Origin: Brienomyrus brachyistius
Taxonomy: Eukaryota; Chordata; Actinopteri; Osteoglossiformes; Mormyridae
Reading direction: 5' to 3'
NCBI RefSeq assembly: GCF_023856365.1
Contig: NC_064542.1
Location: 11,553,863-11,617,862 of the forward strand
Length of the DNA: 64,000 nt
The translations under genes were made by a program, and so were the position numbers. Positions 29,801 to 41,999 of this stretch are shown piece by piece. The notes beneath the pieces are model-generated. The model was given only the letters and a program-made list of their open reading frames with translations, searched no databases and was not told the origin of the DNA. How positions within the stretch are numbered: the first letter of the stretch is position 1; each line of letters opens with the position of its first letter.

Positions 29801-31960
29801 TGCAAAAAGCTTCTTTAGCCAGGATTTCTTTTTCTTTCCTCCTTTGTCCTTCCTTTCTAGGGCTTCCCCAGCGTCGTTTGGTTCCGCTGGCGGCCTAAAG
29901 CAATTCAGAAAAATCCACTTCATTTTGAGATGCGTCTTGTTCGAAATCAGATTTGTTTTGAACTGATACTGGTGCCTACAGCAGAATTTATACCTTCAGA
30001 ATGATGACATCAGAGTTGTCACGGTAACATTGTGTTCTAGAATTCAACTGTAGGTGCCATATTTGGTCAGTGGTTCAATTTTTTTTAATTCTCTGCATTT
30101 TTTATATGCTTTATTCAGCTCATATTCTGCAGCATATATTGTATGAATTTTCATATTTACCTTAATTAGTTTACTCGCAGATAATATTCTGTACTTGCAA
30201 ACAATGCAGAAACCTACCAAACATTGCCGGGCCGTTCCTGTGCTCACAGAGCGTAGTGAGCTTTACTTTACTCAGGAGGAGGACAGGCTCACATTTTCTG
30301 ACCGTGGCCATGCTGTGCTATATTGTGAAAGGTGCTGAACTTAGTGATGAGACAGTTAATACCCAGATTCGGGAGATCGCCTCCTCAAAGTGAGGCCCAG
30401 TGACTTCAAGCTGGGAATCGGGGCTTGCTAAGTTCATGCAATATCATGTGACCGATGACTTCCGATTCATCCTGAGGTGTAAGAGGCTTTGAATCCTATT
30501 GGCTCTTCAAAACTTTTATATAAGTGAGATGATTCTAATTAGCAATGGTAGTGGAGGCCAGTTTAACCAAAGAACCAACCGCCAGATGATGGGTCACAGC
30601 AAGGAGGGGTATGGGGTTGGGTATCAGTGTTTGGGTACATTAAATGGAGGTGAGATAAAACATTTGGTAAGGTTTAGCAGCATCTGTAATATCCCTGCAT
30701 TGTAGGCAGAGCTTTCTGGATAGATTCTGGACACACACACCCCTCTATTGGACAAATTGATTCAGAAAATGGATGGATGGAATGCAGTGTTTTTCATGTG
30801 TTTTCATGAGTGGAAGTGAACTTTTACAGAACTGAGTATTTGAGTAAGTAGGAGAAAAATCCATTTTTGATTAATCTTATTGCCTGTATTTTTGCCCCTT
30901 ATTTTGAGCTGTTTTAAATGCTGCACTGTTCAGTTGCAAATGGTAGGTCCCTCTGAATCCCATCTTCGCTTTACTCCACCTCCTGTTATTCACAGGTATC
31001 TGACTCTCGAATCCGGCTGAAATGATCCCAGTCGATTTTCCAATCTCCGCCTTTTCTATTTGGCAGAATGCACAGCCTGGATCCAAGCTGCCTTCCTTCC
31101 CAGTTGGAGTAACAGTTGGCTCCACCTGACACTATACCATTTAAACCCCAGCTGATCACAGAGCTTATTGTAGGATGTGCGTTTTTTTTTCCTCTCCATG
31201 TGTTGTGCGGCTGCCATGCCTAACTCCTATAGTAAGGAGAAGGTCATAAACTTGTGTTCTTATATTTTAATAATTCTGAAATGGGTAAGAAATGAGCAGC
31301 AGGACGATATAGAGCTAAAAGTTGCGATTTTTCTAGCACTACGATGTAACCCAAGGAGAAAGGCAGCACTGCCTTGCTGAATGTGATTTCTGTGGCAAAA
31401 AGATGGTGATATTGCTGGCAAGCGGTCTTTTTATTAAACTCAAATGTAACTCTGTCAAAGTACAATTTTACCAGGGTCCGTTAAATGAACCCCCCAGAAG
31501 ACAGAATGAAGCTGTAATTCATACAGGTGGCAAAACTAAAATGTCTCTTGGTAATTTCATCAGGGCAGTGATGAAATTACAAATGTGCATGTTTTTGGCG
31601 AGTGATGGATGAGGTGATATGAAACATGCAGTTGTCTATAATCGCTGCAGCTTTGGGGAAAGACTAGCATCCCTTTAAAATTCATTACATTAGGATGGCA
31701 GGCAGAGGTCACTGCAGTTTGGACGTGCCAGGAACAGACGAATAAAGCCAAGTAGAATGTATGGAACTTCCAGTCTTTCAGTAATATTTCACAGAGTAAG
31801 GCATAACTAAACGCACTGCTGAGAAAATGAGTGTAGAGGATTACAGTAGTATAATGCTAATCCCTACTATATACACTCCATATACGATACACATTTAATA
31901 TACATTTATTGCTGCTGTGTTTTACAACTGGACATGGGGTGGGTTCTTTTTCCCTGTGGG
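26806..31960. repeat. Tandem array unit U4 (5155 bp)
   Basis: The layout is as in U1. It has caagagagc (about 27645) instead of caagaaagc, shared with U7-U9. Near 31170-31210 it has a private T-tract expansion and nearby substitutions in the upstream region. Confidence 0.95.
28700..29923 (-). CDS. Glu-rich tandem-repeat protein, copy 4 (407 aa)
   Basis: The length equals copy 1 but the internal arrangement differs: one heptad fewer among the EEECKAM repeats, an extra 8-residue repeat, and four-Glu units where copies 1-3 have six. Equal length is therefore coincidental. Two super-repeat blocks are present. Function is unknown. Confidence 0.6.
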   Translation of the reverse strand: MKWIFLNCFRPPAEPNDAGEALERKDKGGKKKKSWLKKLFAKKGKGKKAMVVESQAKVVEESQTVAVEEEYKAVLEEYKAVLEEYMAMEEEEYTAMEEEEYTAMEEEEYKAMEEEEYKAILEKSMAMVEKSKAMEEECKAMEEECKAMEEECKAMEEKYKAMEEEEYKAMEEEYKAMEEEEYKAILEEEYKAMEEEEYKAVLEEYKAVLEEYMAMEEEEYTAMEEEEYTAMEEEEYKAMEEEEYKAILEKSMAMVEKSKAMEEECKAMEEECKAMEEKCKAMEEKYKAMEEEEYKAMEEEEYKAMEEEEYKAMEEEEYKAILEEEYKAMEEEEYKAMVEEEYKAMEEEEYKAMEEEEYKAILEEEYKAMVEEEYKTMVEEEYKAMVKETYKAMVEEEYKAMVEKSKA

Positions 31961-34900
31961 TAAGGAAAGGAGGAGAGGGTTTGTTTGAGAACTTGAATGT
32001 TTAATTTTAATTTTACCAGGGTGACTGCTAGCAGCATGTAACTCTTCATGGAGGACGCGGAGGTGACTGTTTGGAATTTTATCATTTGACGTGATCCCCT
32101 ACAGGCTGCTGGGCTACAGACACTGAGGGTCTGGTAACCTGGGTTATACTGTGGGATTTAAAAGGGTCTATGTTTCTTTGTTGATTGTTTCTTTGTACCT
32201 GTAGCATTGGAACGCTTCCTCTTGGTGTTGCTGTGCTGCGAGGGCATTAAGCATTCCTGCAAAGGACCAGACTAGCCACTGTTTTAGGTTTATTTGATAG
32301 GCTTGTAAGTTATAAGTGTAATTGTAGTATTGTATTTTGGGCGGTGGACATCGGCCGCTACCCTCTTATGTTTGTACATGGGATCTTTCTGTACAAGGCC
32401 GGATCCGCACAGGCTTTTGCTCTCTGCTGTTGGGGTGCCACACTGAGCGGACACTGTACTGTTGTGTGTAGTGTTTGTCGTGTTGCATGCTGTGTGGTTT
32501 TGCTCTTTGTCACCAGGGCCCTCCTGAGCTGAGAGCTGCGCGTGCCGATCTGACCTTACTATCTGGAGGATAGTCAGCCGCCCCCCCCCCCCAGCAACCT
32601 TCTTTGTTTGTCTAATTGATTTCAGATATTTGTAATAAAGTGGATTGGCTTTTATTTTTACATGCCTCTTTGTTGTCCCTTTGTGGGGAGGGTTCGAACT
32701 TAGCCACGTTACAGAAGGAACGTTAGGTGTTCCTCCTGCCCTTACCAGGCAGTGGCGTAGTCAGAGCAGTGTGGGTATTCTGTGCTTTGGGCCACAAGAA
32801 AGCACCGAAATGTTTTAAAGAAACTTTAGCGTTAACTTAAAATAAAAAAAGAATCAAGGAATAACCCTGTTAATTCTTGTTTAAATTAACGGAAGAGAGT
32901 CGGCTCTTTAAAGAACTGTGTGGCTCTATGCGCATGCGCTACATGAGAGCGAGCCAGAGAGGAGAGCGCATTCGCTAATTTAATCAAGAATTAACCGCGT
33001 TATTCCTTGATTCTTGTTGAAATGCTTAGAGCGTTTTAATTTATTATTCACATTAGCAGAAAAGTGCTTCGTTACTTAATCCCCTATAACCATAACGTTT
33101 ATTTGAAATAACAGGCGCTCCTCTGGTGTCGCCATTTTGAAACGGGCTGACCACTTCGGTCTATCGTTTCGACCGCTTTTTTCAAACAGACCTGCCGATT
33201 ATGGCCGAGCTCTGGGACTCGCTCATTTCGCTGTTTAAATGCTTTCTTCAACCTAACACCGGTAAATACCGCTAAAGTTTTCCCTTCTAATTATTTAAGC
33301 ATGTTGATTAAATGTAATGAGTTTAAGTGCTTTCTTTTAAAACGACGTGCTGTATGTTAATTGGTTTCGCTTGTGCTTGTTTAAACTCGGCATTTGCTCT
33401 TCTGCTGCTTTCGGGCATGTTTGTACTTGTTTAAAATCCGCCTGCTTTTCTTTTAAAATAAAGCTAAAGTTTTTCTTAAACATTTTGGTGCTTGCTTTTA
33501 AAATACGCCGTGGCGCGTGTGCTTACTCCTAACAACACATGGCTGCGGCCGGACGGGTCCCCGCTGGACGTGTATCTTACATTCATTCCGTTATATGTGT
33601 TATTCCTTAAAAACGTAATTAAAAATACAACATAAATACATGTAATGCATTTTCATTCTATTAAGGTTTAAAGGCAACCCTTATCACCCAAACCCCCTAT
33701 CGGCAACACGTGTAATGGACATTTGGAATATTCCTGACATTTAACATCACCTACTCACATTCAATTGAAAACACCTGTCTCTTCTTCGTTTTTAATGATT
33801 TATTTACAAGTATTTACATAAGTAGTACTGATAGTGTTCTATGTCCAGTCTCATCTCATGCCTTGCTCTTCTCCACCATTGCCTTGTACTCCTCCTCCAC
33901 CATTGCCTTGTACGTCTCCTCCACCATTGCCTTGTACTCCTCCTCCACCATTGTCTTGTACTCCTCCTCCACCATTGCCTTGTACTCCTCCTCCAGTATT
34001 GCCTTGTACTCCTCCTCCATTGCCTTGTACTCCTCCTCCTCCATTGCCTTGTACTCCTCCTCCACCATTGCCTTGTACTCCTCCTCCTCCATTGCCTTGT
34101 ACTCCTCCTCCAGTATTGCCTTGTACTCCTCCTCCTCCATTGCCTTGTACTCCTCCTCCTCCATTGCCTTGTACTCCTCCTCCTCCATTGCCTTGTACTT
34201 TTCCTCCATTGCCTTGCACTTTTCCTCCATTGCCTTGCACTCCTCCTCCATTGCCTTGCACTCCTCCTCCATTGCCTTGCACTCCTCCTCCATTGCCTTG
34301 CTCTTCTCCACCATTGCCATGCTCTTCTCCAAAATTGCCTTGTACTCCTCCTCCTCCATTGCCTTGTACTCCTCCTCCTCCATTGCCGTGTACTCCTCCT
34401 CCTCCATTGCCGTGTACTCCTCCTCCTCCATTGCCATGTACTCCTCCAACACTGCCTTGTACTCCTCCAACACTGCCTTGTACTCCTCCTCCACCGCCAC
34501 TGTCTGGCTCTCCTCCACCACCTTTGCCTGGCTCTCTACTACCATTGCCTTTTTTCCTTTCCCTTTTTTTGCAAAAAGCTTCTTTAGCCAGGATTTCTTT
34601 TTCTTTCCTCCTTTGTCCTTCCTTTCTAGGGCTTCCCCAGCGTCGTTTGGTTCCGCTGGCGGCCTAAAGCAATTCAGAAAAATCCACTTCATTTTGAGAT
34701 GCGTCTTGTTCGAAATCAGATTTGTTTTGAACTGATACTGGTGCCTACAGCAGAATTTATACCTTCAGAATGATGACATCAGAGTTGTCACGGTAACATT
34801 GTGTTCTAGAATTCAACTGTAGGTGCCATATTTGGTCAGTGGTTCAATTTTTTTTAATTCTCTGCATTTTTTATATGCTTTATTCAGCTCATATTCTGCA

Positions 34901-36725
34901 GCATATATTGTATGAATTTTCATATTTACCTTAATTAGTTTACTCGCAGATAATATTCTGTACTTGCAAACAATGCAGAAACCTACCAAACATTGCCGGG
35001 CCGTTCCTGTGCTCACAGAGCGTAGTGAGCTTTACTTTACTCAGGAGGAGGACAGGCTCACATTTTCTGACCGTGGCCATGCTGTGCTATATTGTGAAAG
35101 GTGCTGAACTTAGTGATGAGACAGTTAATACCCAGATTCGGGAGATCGCCTCCTCAAAGTGAGGCCCAGTGACTTCAAGCTGGGAATCGGGGCTTGCTAA
35201 GTTCATGCAATATCATGTGACCGATGACTTCCGATTCATCCTGAGGTGTAAGAGGCTTTGAATCCTATTGGCTCTTCAAAACTTTTATATAAGTGAGATG
35301 ATTCTAATTAGCAATGGTAGTGGAGGCCAGTTTAACCAAAGAACCAACCGCCAGATGATGGGTCACAGCAAGGAGGGGTATGGGGTTGGGTATCAGTGTT
35401 TGGGTACATTAAATGGAGGTGAGATAAAACATTTGGTAAGGTTTAGCAGCATCTGTAATATCCCTGCATTGTAGGCAGAGCTTTCTGGATAGATTCTGGA
35501 CACACACACCCCTCTATTGGACAAATTGATTCAGAAAATGGATGGATGGAATGCAGTGTTTTTCATGTGTTTTCATGAGTGGAAGTGAACTTTTACAGAA
35601 CTGAGTATTTGAGTAAGTAGGAGAAAAATCCATTTTTGATTAATCTTATTGCCTGTATTTTTGCCCCTTATTTTGAGCTGTTTTAAATGCTGCACTGTTC
35701 AGTTGCAAATGGTAGGTCCCTCTGAATCCCATCTTCGCTTTACTCCACCTCCTGTTATTCACAGGTATCTGACTCTCGAATCCGGCTGAAATGATCCCAG
35801 TCGATTTTCCAATCTCCGCCTTTTCTATTTGGCAGAATGCACAGCCTGGATCCAAGCTGCCTTCCTTCCCAGTTGGAGTAACAGTTGGCTCCACCTGACA
35901 CTATACCATTTAAACCCCAGCTGATCACAGAGCTTATTGCAGGATGTGCGTTTGTTCCTCTCCATGTGTTGTGGGGCTGCCATGCCTAACTCCTATAGTA
36001 AGGAGAAGGTCATAAACTTGTGTTCTTATATTTTAATAATTCTGAAATGGGTAAGAAATGAGCAGCAGGACGATATAGAGCTAAAAGTTGCGATTTTTCT
36101 AGCACTACGATGTAACCCAAGGAGAAAGGCAGCACTGCCTTGCTGAATGTGATTTCTGTGGCAAAAAGATGGTGATATTGCTGGCAAGCGGTCTTTTTAT
36201 TAAACTCAAATGTAACTCTGTCAAAGTACAATTTTACCAGGGTCCGTTAAATGAACCCCCCAGAAGACAGAATGAAGCTGTAATTCATACAGGTGGCAAA
36301 ACTAAAATGTCTCTTGGTAATTTCATCAGGGCAGTGATGAAATTACAAATGTGCATGTTTTTGGCGAGTGATGGATGAGGTGATATGAAACATGCAGTTG
36401 TCTATAATCGCTGCAGCTTTGGGGAAAGACTAGCATCCCTTTAAAATTCATTACATTAGGATGGCAGGCAGAGGTCACTGCAGTTTGGACGTGCCAGGAA
36501 CAGACGAATAAAGCCAAGTAGAATGTATGGAACTTCCAGTCTTTCAGTAATATTTCACAGAGTAAGGCATAACTAAACGCACTGCTGAGAAAATGAGTGT
36601 AGAGGATTACAGTAGTATAATGCTAATCCCTACTATATACACTCCATATACGATACACATTTAATATACATTTATTGCTGCTGTGTTTTACAACTGGACA
36701 TGGGGTGGGTTCTTTTTCCCTGTGG
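31961..36725. repeat. Tandem array unit U5 (4765 bp, short gene)
   Basis: The layout is as in U1 but about 390 bp shorter, because the gene has lost one super-repeat. A private change tggcgcgtgtg replaces tggcgcttgtg near 33516. Confidence 0.95.
33856..34692 (-). CDS. Glu-rich tandem-repeat protein, copy 5 (278 aa, one super-repeat)
   Basis: This is a short form with one LEKSMAMVEKSKA block. It reads VEETYK near the C-terminus where most copies read VKETYK, and has a shortened EEEYKAI unit. Both features are shared only with copy 9, so the two short forms appear to be one lineage. The N-terminus is intact. Confidence 0.6.
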   Translation of the reverse strand: MKWIFLNCFRPPAEPNDAGEALERKDKGGKKKKSWLKKLFAKKGKGKKAMVVESQAKVVEESQTVAVEEEYKAVLEEYKAVLEEYMAMEEEEYTAMEEEEYTAMEEEEYKAMEEEEYKAILEKSMAMVEKSKAMEEECKAMEEECKAMEEECKAMEEKCKAMEEKYKAMEEEEYKAMEEEEYKAMEEEEYKAILEEEYKAMEEEEYKAMVEEEYKAMEEEEYKAMEEEYKAILEEEYKAMVEEEYKTMVEEEYKAMVEETYKAMVEEEYKAMVEKSKA

Positions 36726-39700
36726 GTAAGGAAAGGAGGAGAGGGTTTGTTTGAGAACTTGAATGTTTAATTTTAATTTTACCAGGGTGACTGCTAGCAG
36801 CATGTAACTCTTCATGGAGGACGCGGAGGTGACTGTTTGGAATTTTATCATTTGACGTGATCCCCTACAGGCTGCTGGGCTACAGACACTGAGGGTCTGG
36901 TAACCTGGGTTATACTGTGGGATTTAAAAGGGTCTATGTTTCTTTGTTGATTGTTTCTTTGTACCTGTAGCATTGGAACGCTTCCTCTTGGTGTTGCTGT
37001 GCTGCGAGGGCATTAAGCATTCCTGCAAAGGACCAGACTAGCCACTGTTTTAGGTTTATTTGATAGGCTTGTAAGTTATAAGTGTAATTGTAGTATTGTA
37101 TTTTGGGCGGTGGACATCGGCCGCTACCCTCTTATGTTTGTACATGGGATCTTTCTGTACAAGGCCGGATCCGCACAGGCTTTTGCTCTCTGCTGTTGGG
37201 GTGCCACACTGAGCGGACACTGTACTGTTGTGTGTAGTGTTTGTCGTGTTGCATGCTGTGTGGTTTTGCTCTTTGTCACCAGGGCCCTCCTGAGCTGAGA
37301 GCTGCGCGTGCCGATCTGACCTTACTATCTGGAGGATAGTCAGCCGCCCCCCCCCCCCAGCAACCTTCTTTGTTTGTCTAATTGATTTCAGATATTTGTA
37401 ATAAAGTGGATTGGCTTTTATTTTTACATGCCTCTTTGTTGTCCCTTTGTGGGGAGGGTTCGAACTTAGCCACGTTACAGAAGGAACGTTAGGTGTTCCT
37501 CCTGCCCTTACCAGGCAGTGGCGTAGTCAGAGCAGTGTGGGTATTCTGTGCTTTGGGCCACAAGAAAGCACCGAAATGTTTTAAAGAAACTTTAGCGTTA
37601 ACTTAAAATAAAAAAAGAATCAAGGAATAACCCTGTTAATTCTTGTTTAAATTAACGGAAGAGAGTCGGCTCTTTAAAGAACTGTGTGGCTCTATGCGCA
37701 TGCGCTACATGAGAGCGAGCCAGAGAGGAGAGCGCATTCGCTAATTTAATCAAGAATTAACCGCGTTATTCCTTGATTCTTGTTGAAATGCTTAGAGCGT
37801 TTTAATTTATTATTCACATTAGCAGAAAAGTGCTTCGTTACTTAATCCCCTATAACCATAACGTTTATTTGAAATAACAGGCGCTCCTCTGGTGTCGCCA
37901 TTTTGAAACGGGCTGACCACTTCGGTCTATCGTTTCGACCGCTTTTTTCAAACAGACCTGCCGATTATGGCCGAGCTCTGGGACTCGCTCATTTCGCTGT
38001 TTAAATGCTTTCTTCAACCTAACACCGGTAAATACCGCTAAAGTTTTCCCTTCTAATTATTTAAGCATGTTGATTAAATGTAATGAGTTTAAGTGCTTTC
38101 TTTTAAAACGACGTGCTGTATGTTAATTGGTTTCGCTTGTGCTTGTTTAAACTCGGCATTTGCTCTTCTGCTGCTTTCGGGCATGTTTGTACTTGTTTAA
38201 AATCCGCCTGCTTTTCTTTTAAAATAAAGCTAAAGTTTTTCTTAAACATTTTGGTGCTTGCTTTTAAAATACGCCGTGGCGCTTGTGCTTACTCCTAACA
38301 ACACATGGCTGCGGCCGGACGGGTCCCCGCTGGACGTGTATCTTACATTCATTCCGTTATATGTGTTATTCCTTAAAAACGTAATTAAAAATACAACATA
38401 AATACATGTAATGCATTTTCATTCTATTAAGGTTTAAAGGCAACCCTTATCACCCAAACCCCCTATCGGCAACACGTGTAATGGACATTTGGAATATTCC
38501 TGACATTTAACATCACCTACTCACATTCAATTGAAAACACCTGTCTCTTCTTCGTTTTTAATGATTTATTTACAAGTATTTACATAAGTAGTACTGATAG
38601 TGTTCTATGTCCAGTCTCATCTCATGCCTTGCTCTTCTCCACCATTGCCTTGTACTCCTCCTCCACCATTGCCTTGTACGTCTCCTTCACCATTGCCTTG
38701 TACTCCTCCTCCACCATTGTCTTGTACTCCTCCTCCACCATTGCCTTGTACTCCTCCTCCAGTATTGCCTTGTACTCCTCCTCCTCCATTGCCTTGTACT
38801 CCTCCTCCTCCATTGCCTTGTACTCCTCCTCCACCATTGCCTTGTACTCCTCCTCCTCCATTGCCTTGTACTCCTCCTCCAGTATTGCCTTGTACTCCTC
38901 CTCCTCCATTGCCTTGTACTCCTCCTCCTCCATTGCCTTGTACTCCTCCTCCTCCATTGCCTTGTACTCCTCCTCCACCATTGCCTTGTACTCCTCCTCC
39001 TCCATTGCCTTGTACTCCTCCTCCTCCATTGCCTTGTACTCCTCCTCCTCCATTGCCTTGTACTCCTCCTCCTCCATTGCCTTGTACTTTTCCTCCATTG
39101 CCTTGCACTTTTCCTCCATTGCCTTGCACTCCTCCTCCATTGCCTTGCACTCCTCCTCCATTGCCTTGCACTCCTCCTCCATTGCCTTGCTCTTCTCCAC
39201 CATTGCCATGCTCTTCTCCAAAATTGCCTTGTACTCCTCCTCCTCCATTGCCTTGTACTCCTCCTCCTCCATTGCCGTGTACTCCTCCTCCATTGCCGTG
39301 TACTCCTCCTCCTCCATTGCCATGTACTTCTCCAACACTGCCTTGTACTCCTCCAACACTGCCTTGTACTCCTCCTCCTCCATTGCCTTGTACTCCTCCT
39401 CCAGTATTGCCTTGTACTCCTCCTCCTCCATTGCCTTGTACTCCTCCTCCATTGCCTTGTACTCCTCCTCCTCCATTGCCTTGTACTTTTCCTCCATTGC
39501 CTTGCACTCCTCCTCCATTGCCTTGCACTCCTCCTCCATTGCCTTGCACTCCTCCTCCATTGCCTTGCTCTTCTCCACCATTGCCATGCTCTTCTCCAAA
39601 ATTGCCTTGTACTCCTCCTCCTCCATTGCCTTGTACTCCTCCTCCTCCTCCTCCATTGCCGTGTACTCCTCCTCCTCCATTGCCGTGTACTCCTCCTCCT

Positions 39701-41999
39701 CCATTGCCATGTACTCCTCCAACACTGCCTTGTACTCCTCCAACACTGCCTTGTACTCCTCCTCCACCGCCACTGTCTGGCTCTCCTCCACCACCTTTGC
39801 CTGGCTCTCTACTACCATTGCCTTTTTTCCTTTCCCTTTTTTTGCAAAAAGCTTCTTTAGCCAGGATTTCTTTTTCTTTCCTCCTTTGTCCTTCCTTTCT
39901 AGGGCTTCCCCAGCGTCGTTTGGTTCCGCTGGCGGCCTAAAGCAATTCAGAAAAATCCACTTCATTTTGAGATGCGTCTTGTTCGAAATCAGATTTGTTT
40001 TGAACTGATACTGGTGCCTACAGCAGAATTTATACCTTCAGAATGGTGACATCAGAGTTGTCACGGTAACATTGTGTTCTAGAATTCAACTGTAGGTGCC
40101 ATATTTGGTCAGTGGTTCAATTTTTTTTAATTCTCTGCATTTTTTATATGCTTTATTCAGCTCATATTCTGCAGCATATATTGTATGAATTTTCATATTT
40201 ACCTTAATTAGTTTACTCGCAGATAATATTCTGTACTTGCAAACAATGCAGAAACCTACCAAACATTGCCGGGCCGTTCCTGTGCTCACAGAGCGTAGTG
40301 AGCTTTACTTTACTCAGGAGGAGGACAGGCTCACATTTTCTGACCGTGGCCATGCTGTGCTATATTGTGAAAGGTGCTGAACTTAGTGATGAGACAGTTA
40401 ATACCCAGATTCGGGAGATCGCCTCCTCAAAGTGAGGCCCAGTGACTTCAAGCTGGGAATCGGGGCTTGCTAAGTTCATGCAATATCATGTGACCGATGA
40501 CTTCCGATTCATCCTGAGGTGTAAGAGGCTTTGAATCCTATTGGCTCTTCAAAACTTTTATATAAGTGAGATGATTCTAATTAGCAATGGTAGTGGAGGC
40601 CAGTTTAACCAAAGAACCAACCGCCAGATGATGGGTCACAGCAAGGAGGGGTATGGGGTTGGGTATCAGTGTTTGGGTACATTAAATGGAGGTGAGATAA
40701 AACATTTGGTAAGGTTTAGCAGCATCTGTAATATCCCTGCATTGTAGGCAGAGCTTTCTGGATAGATTCTGGACACACACACCCCTCTATTGGACAAATT
40801 GATTCAGAAAATGGATGGATGGAATGCAGTGTTTTTCATGTGTTTTCATGAGTGGAAGTGAACTTTTACAGAACTGAGTATTTGAGTAAGTAGGAGAAAA
40901 ATCCATTTTTGATTAATCTTATTGCCTGTATTTTTGCCCCTTATTTTGAGCTGTTTTAAATGCTGCACTGTTCAGTTGCAAATGGTAGGTCCCTCTGAAT
41001 CCCATCTTCGCTTTACTCCACCTCCTGTTATTCACAGGTATCTGACTCTCGAATCCGGCTGAAATGATCCCAGTCGATTTTCCAATCTCCGCCTTTTCTA
41101 TTTGGCAGAATGCACAGCCTGGATCCAAGCTGCCTTCCTTCCCAGTTGGAGTAACAGTTGGCTCCACCTGACACTATACCATTTAAACCCCAGCTGATCA
41201 CAGAGCTTATTGCAGGATGTGCGTTTGTTCCTCTCCATGTGTTGTGGGGCTGCCATGCCTAACTCCTATAGTAAGGAGAAGGTCATAAACTTGTGTTCTT
41301 ATATTTTAATAATTCTGAAATGGGTAAGAAATGAGCAGCAGGACGATATAGAGCTAAAAGTTGCGATTTTTCTAGCACTACGATGTAACCCAAGGAGAAA
41401 GGCAGCACTGCCTTGCTGAATGTGATTTCTGTGGCAAAAAGATGGTGATATTGCTGGCAAGCGGTCTTTTTATTAAACTCAAATGTAACTCTGTCAAAGT
41501 ACAATTTTACCAGGGTCCGTTAAATGAACCCCCCAGAAGACAGAATGAAGCTGTAATTCATACAGGTGGCAAAACTAAAATGTCTCTTGGTAATTTCATC
41601 AGGGCAGTGATGAAATTACAAATGTGCATGTTTTTGGCGAGTGATGGATGAGGTGATATGAAACATGCAGTTGTCTATAATCGCTGCAGCTTTGGGGAAA
41701 GACTAGCATCCCTTTAAAATTCATTACATTAGGATGGCAGGCAGAGGTCACTGCAGTTTGGACGTGCCAGGAACAGACGAATAAAGCCAAGTAGAATGTA
41801 TGGAACTTCCAGTCTTTCAGTAATATTTCACAGAGTAAGGCATAACTAAACGCACTGCTGAGAAAATGAGTGTAGAGGATTACAGTAGTATAATGCTAAT
41901 CCCTACTATATACACTCCATATACGATACACATTTAATATACATTTATTGCTGCTGTGTTTTACAACTGGACATGGGGTGGGTTCTTTTTCCCTGTGGG
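36726..41999. repeat. Tandem array unit U6 (5274 bp)
   Basis: The layout is as in U1. The longer length comes from extra 24-bp repeats in the gene. The promoter has aatggtgac instead of aatgatgac near 40045, next to the CRE-like site. Confidence 0.95.
38622..39965 (-). CDS. Glu-rich tandem-repeat protein, copy 6 (447 aa)
   Basis: Two super-repeat blocks, with about five additional 8-residue repeats in the C-terminal half, including a second EEEYKAMV type unit. One private Glu to Lys change lies in the LEEYMAM segment (reads LEKYMAM, near 39327). N-terminus and tail are constant. Function is unknown. Confidence 0.6.
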   Translation of the reverse strand: MKWIFLNCFRPPAEPNDAGEALERKDKGGKKKKSWLKKLFAKKGKGKKAMVVESQAKVVEESQTVAVEEEYKAVLEEYKAVLEEYMAMEEEEYTAMEEEEYTAMEEEEEEYKAMEEEEYKAILEKSMAMVEKSKAMEEECKAMEEECKAMEEECKAMEEKYKAMEEEEYKAMEEEYKAMEEEEYKAILEEEYKAMEEEEYKAVLEEYKAVLEKYMAMEEEEYTAMEEEYTAMEEEEYKAMEEEEYKAILEKSMAMVEKSKAMEEECKAMEEECKAMEEECKAMEEKCKAMEEKYKAMEEEEYKAMEEEEYKAMEEEEYKAMEEEEYKAMVEEEYKAMEEEEYKAMEEEEYKAMEEEEYKAILEEEYKAMEEEEYKAMVEEEYKAMEEEEYKAMEEEEYKAILEEEYKAMVEEEYKTMVEEEYKAMVKETYKAMVEEEYKAMVEKSKA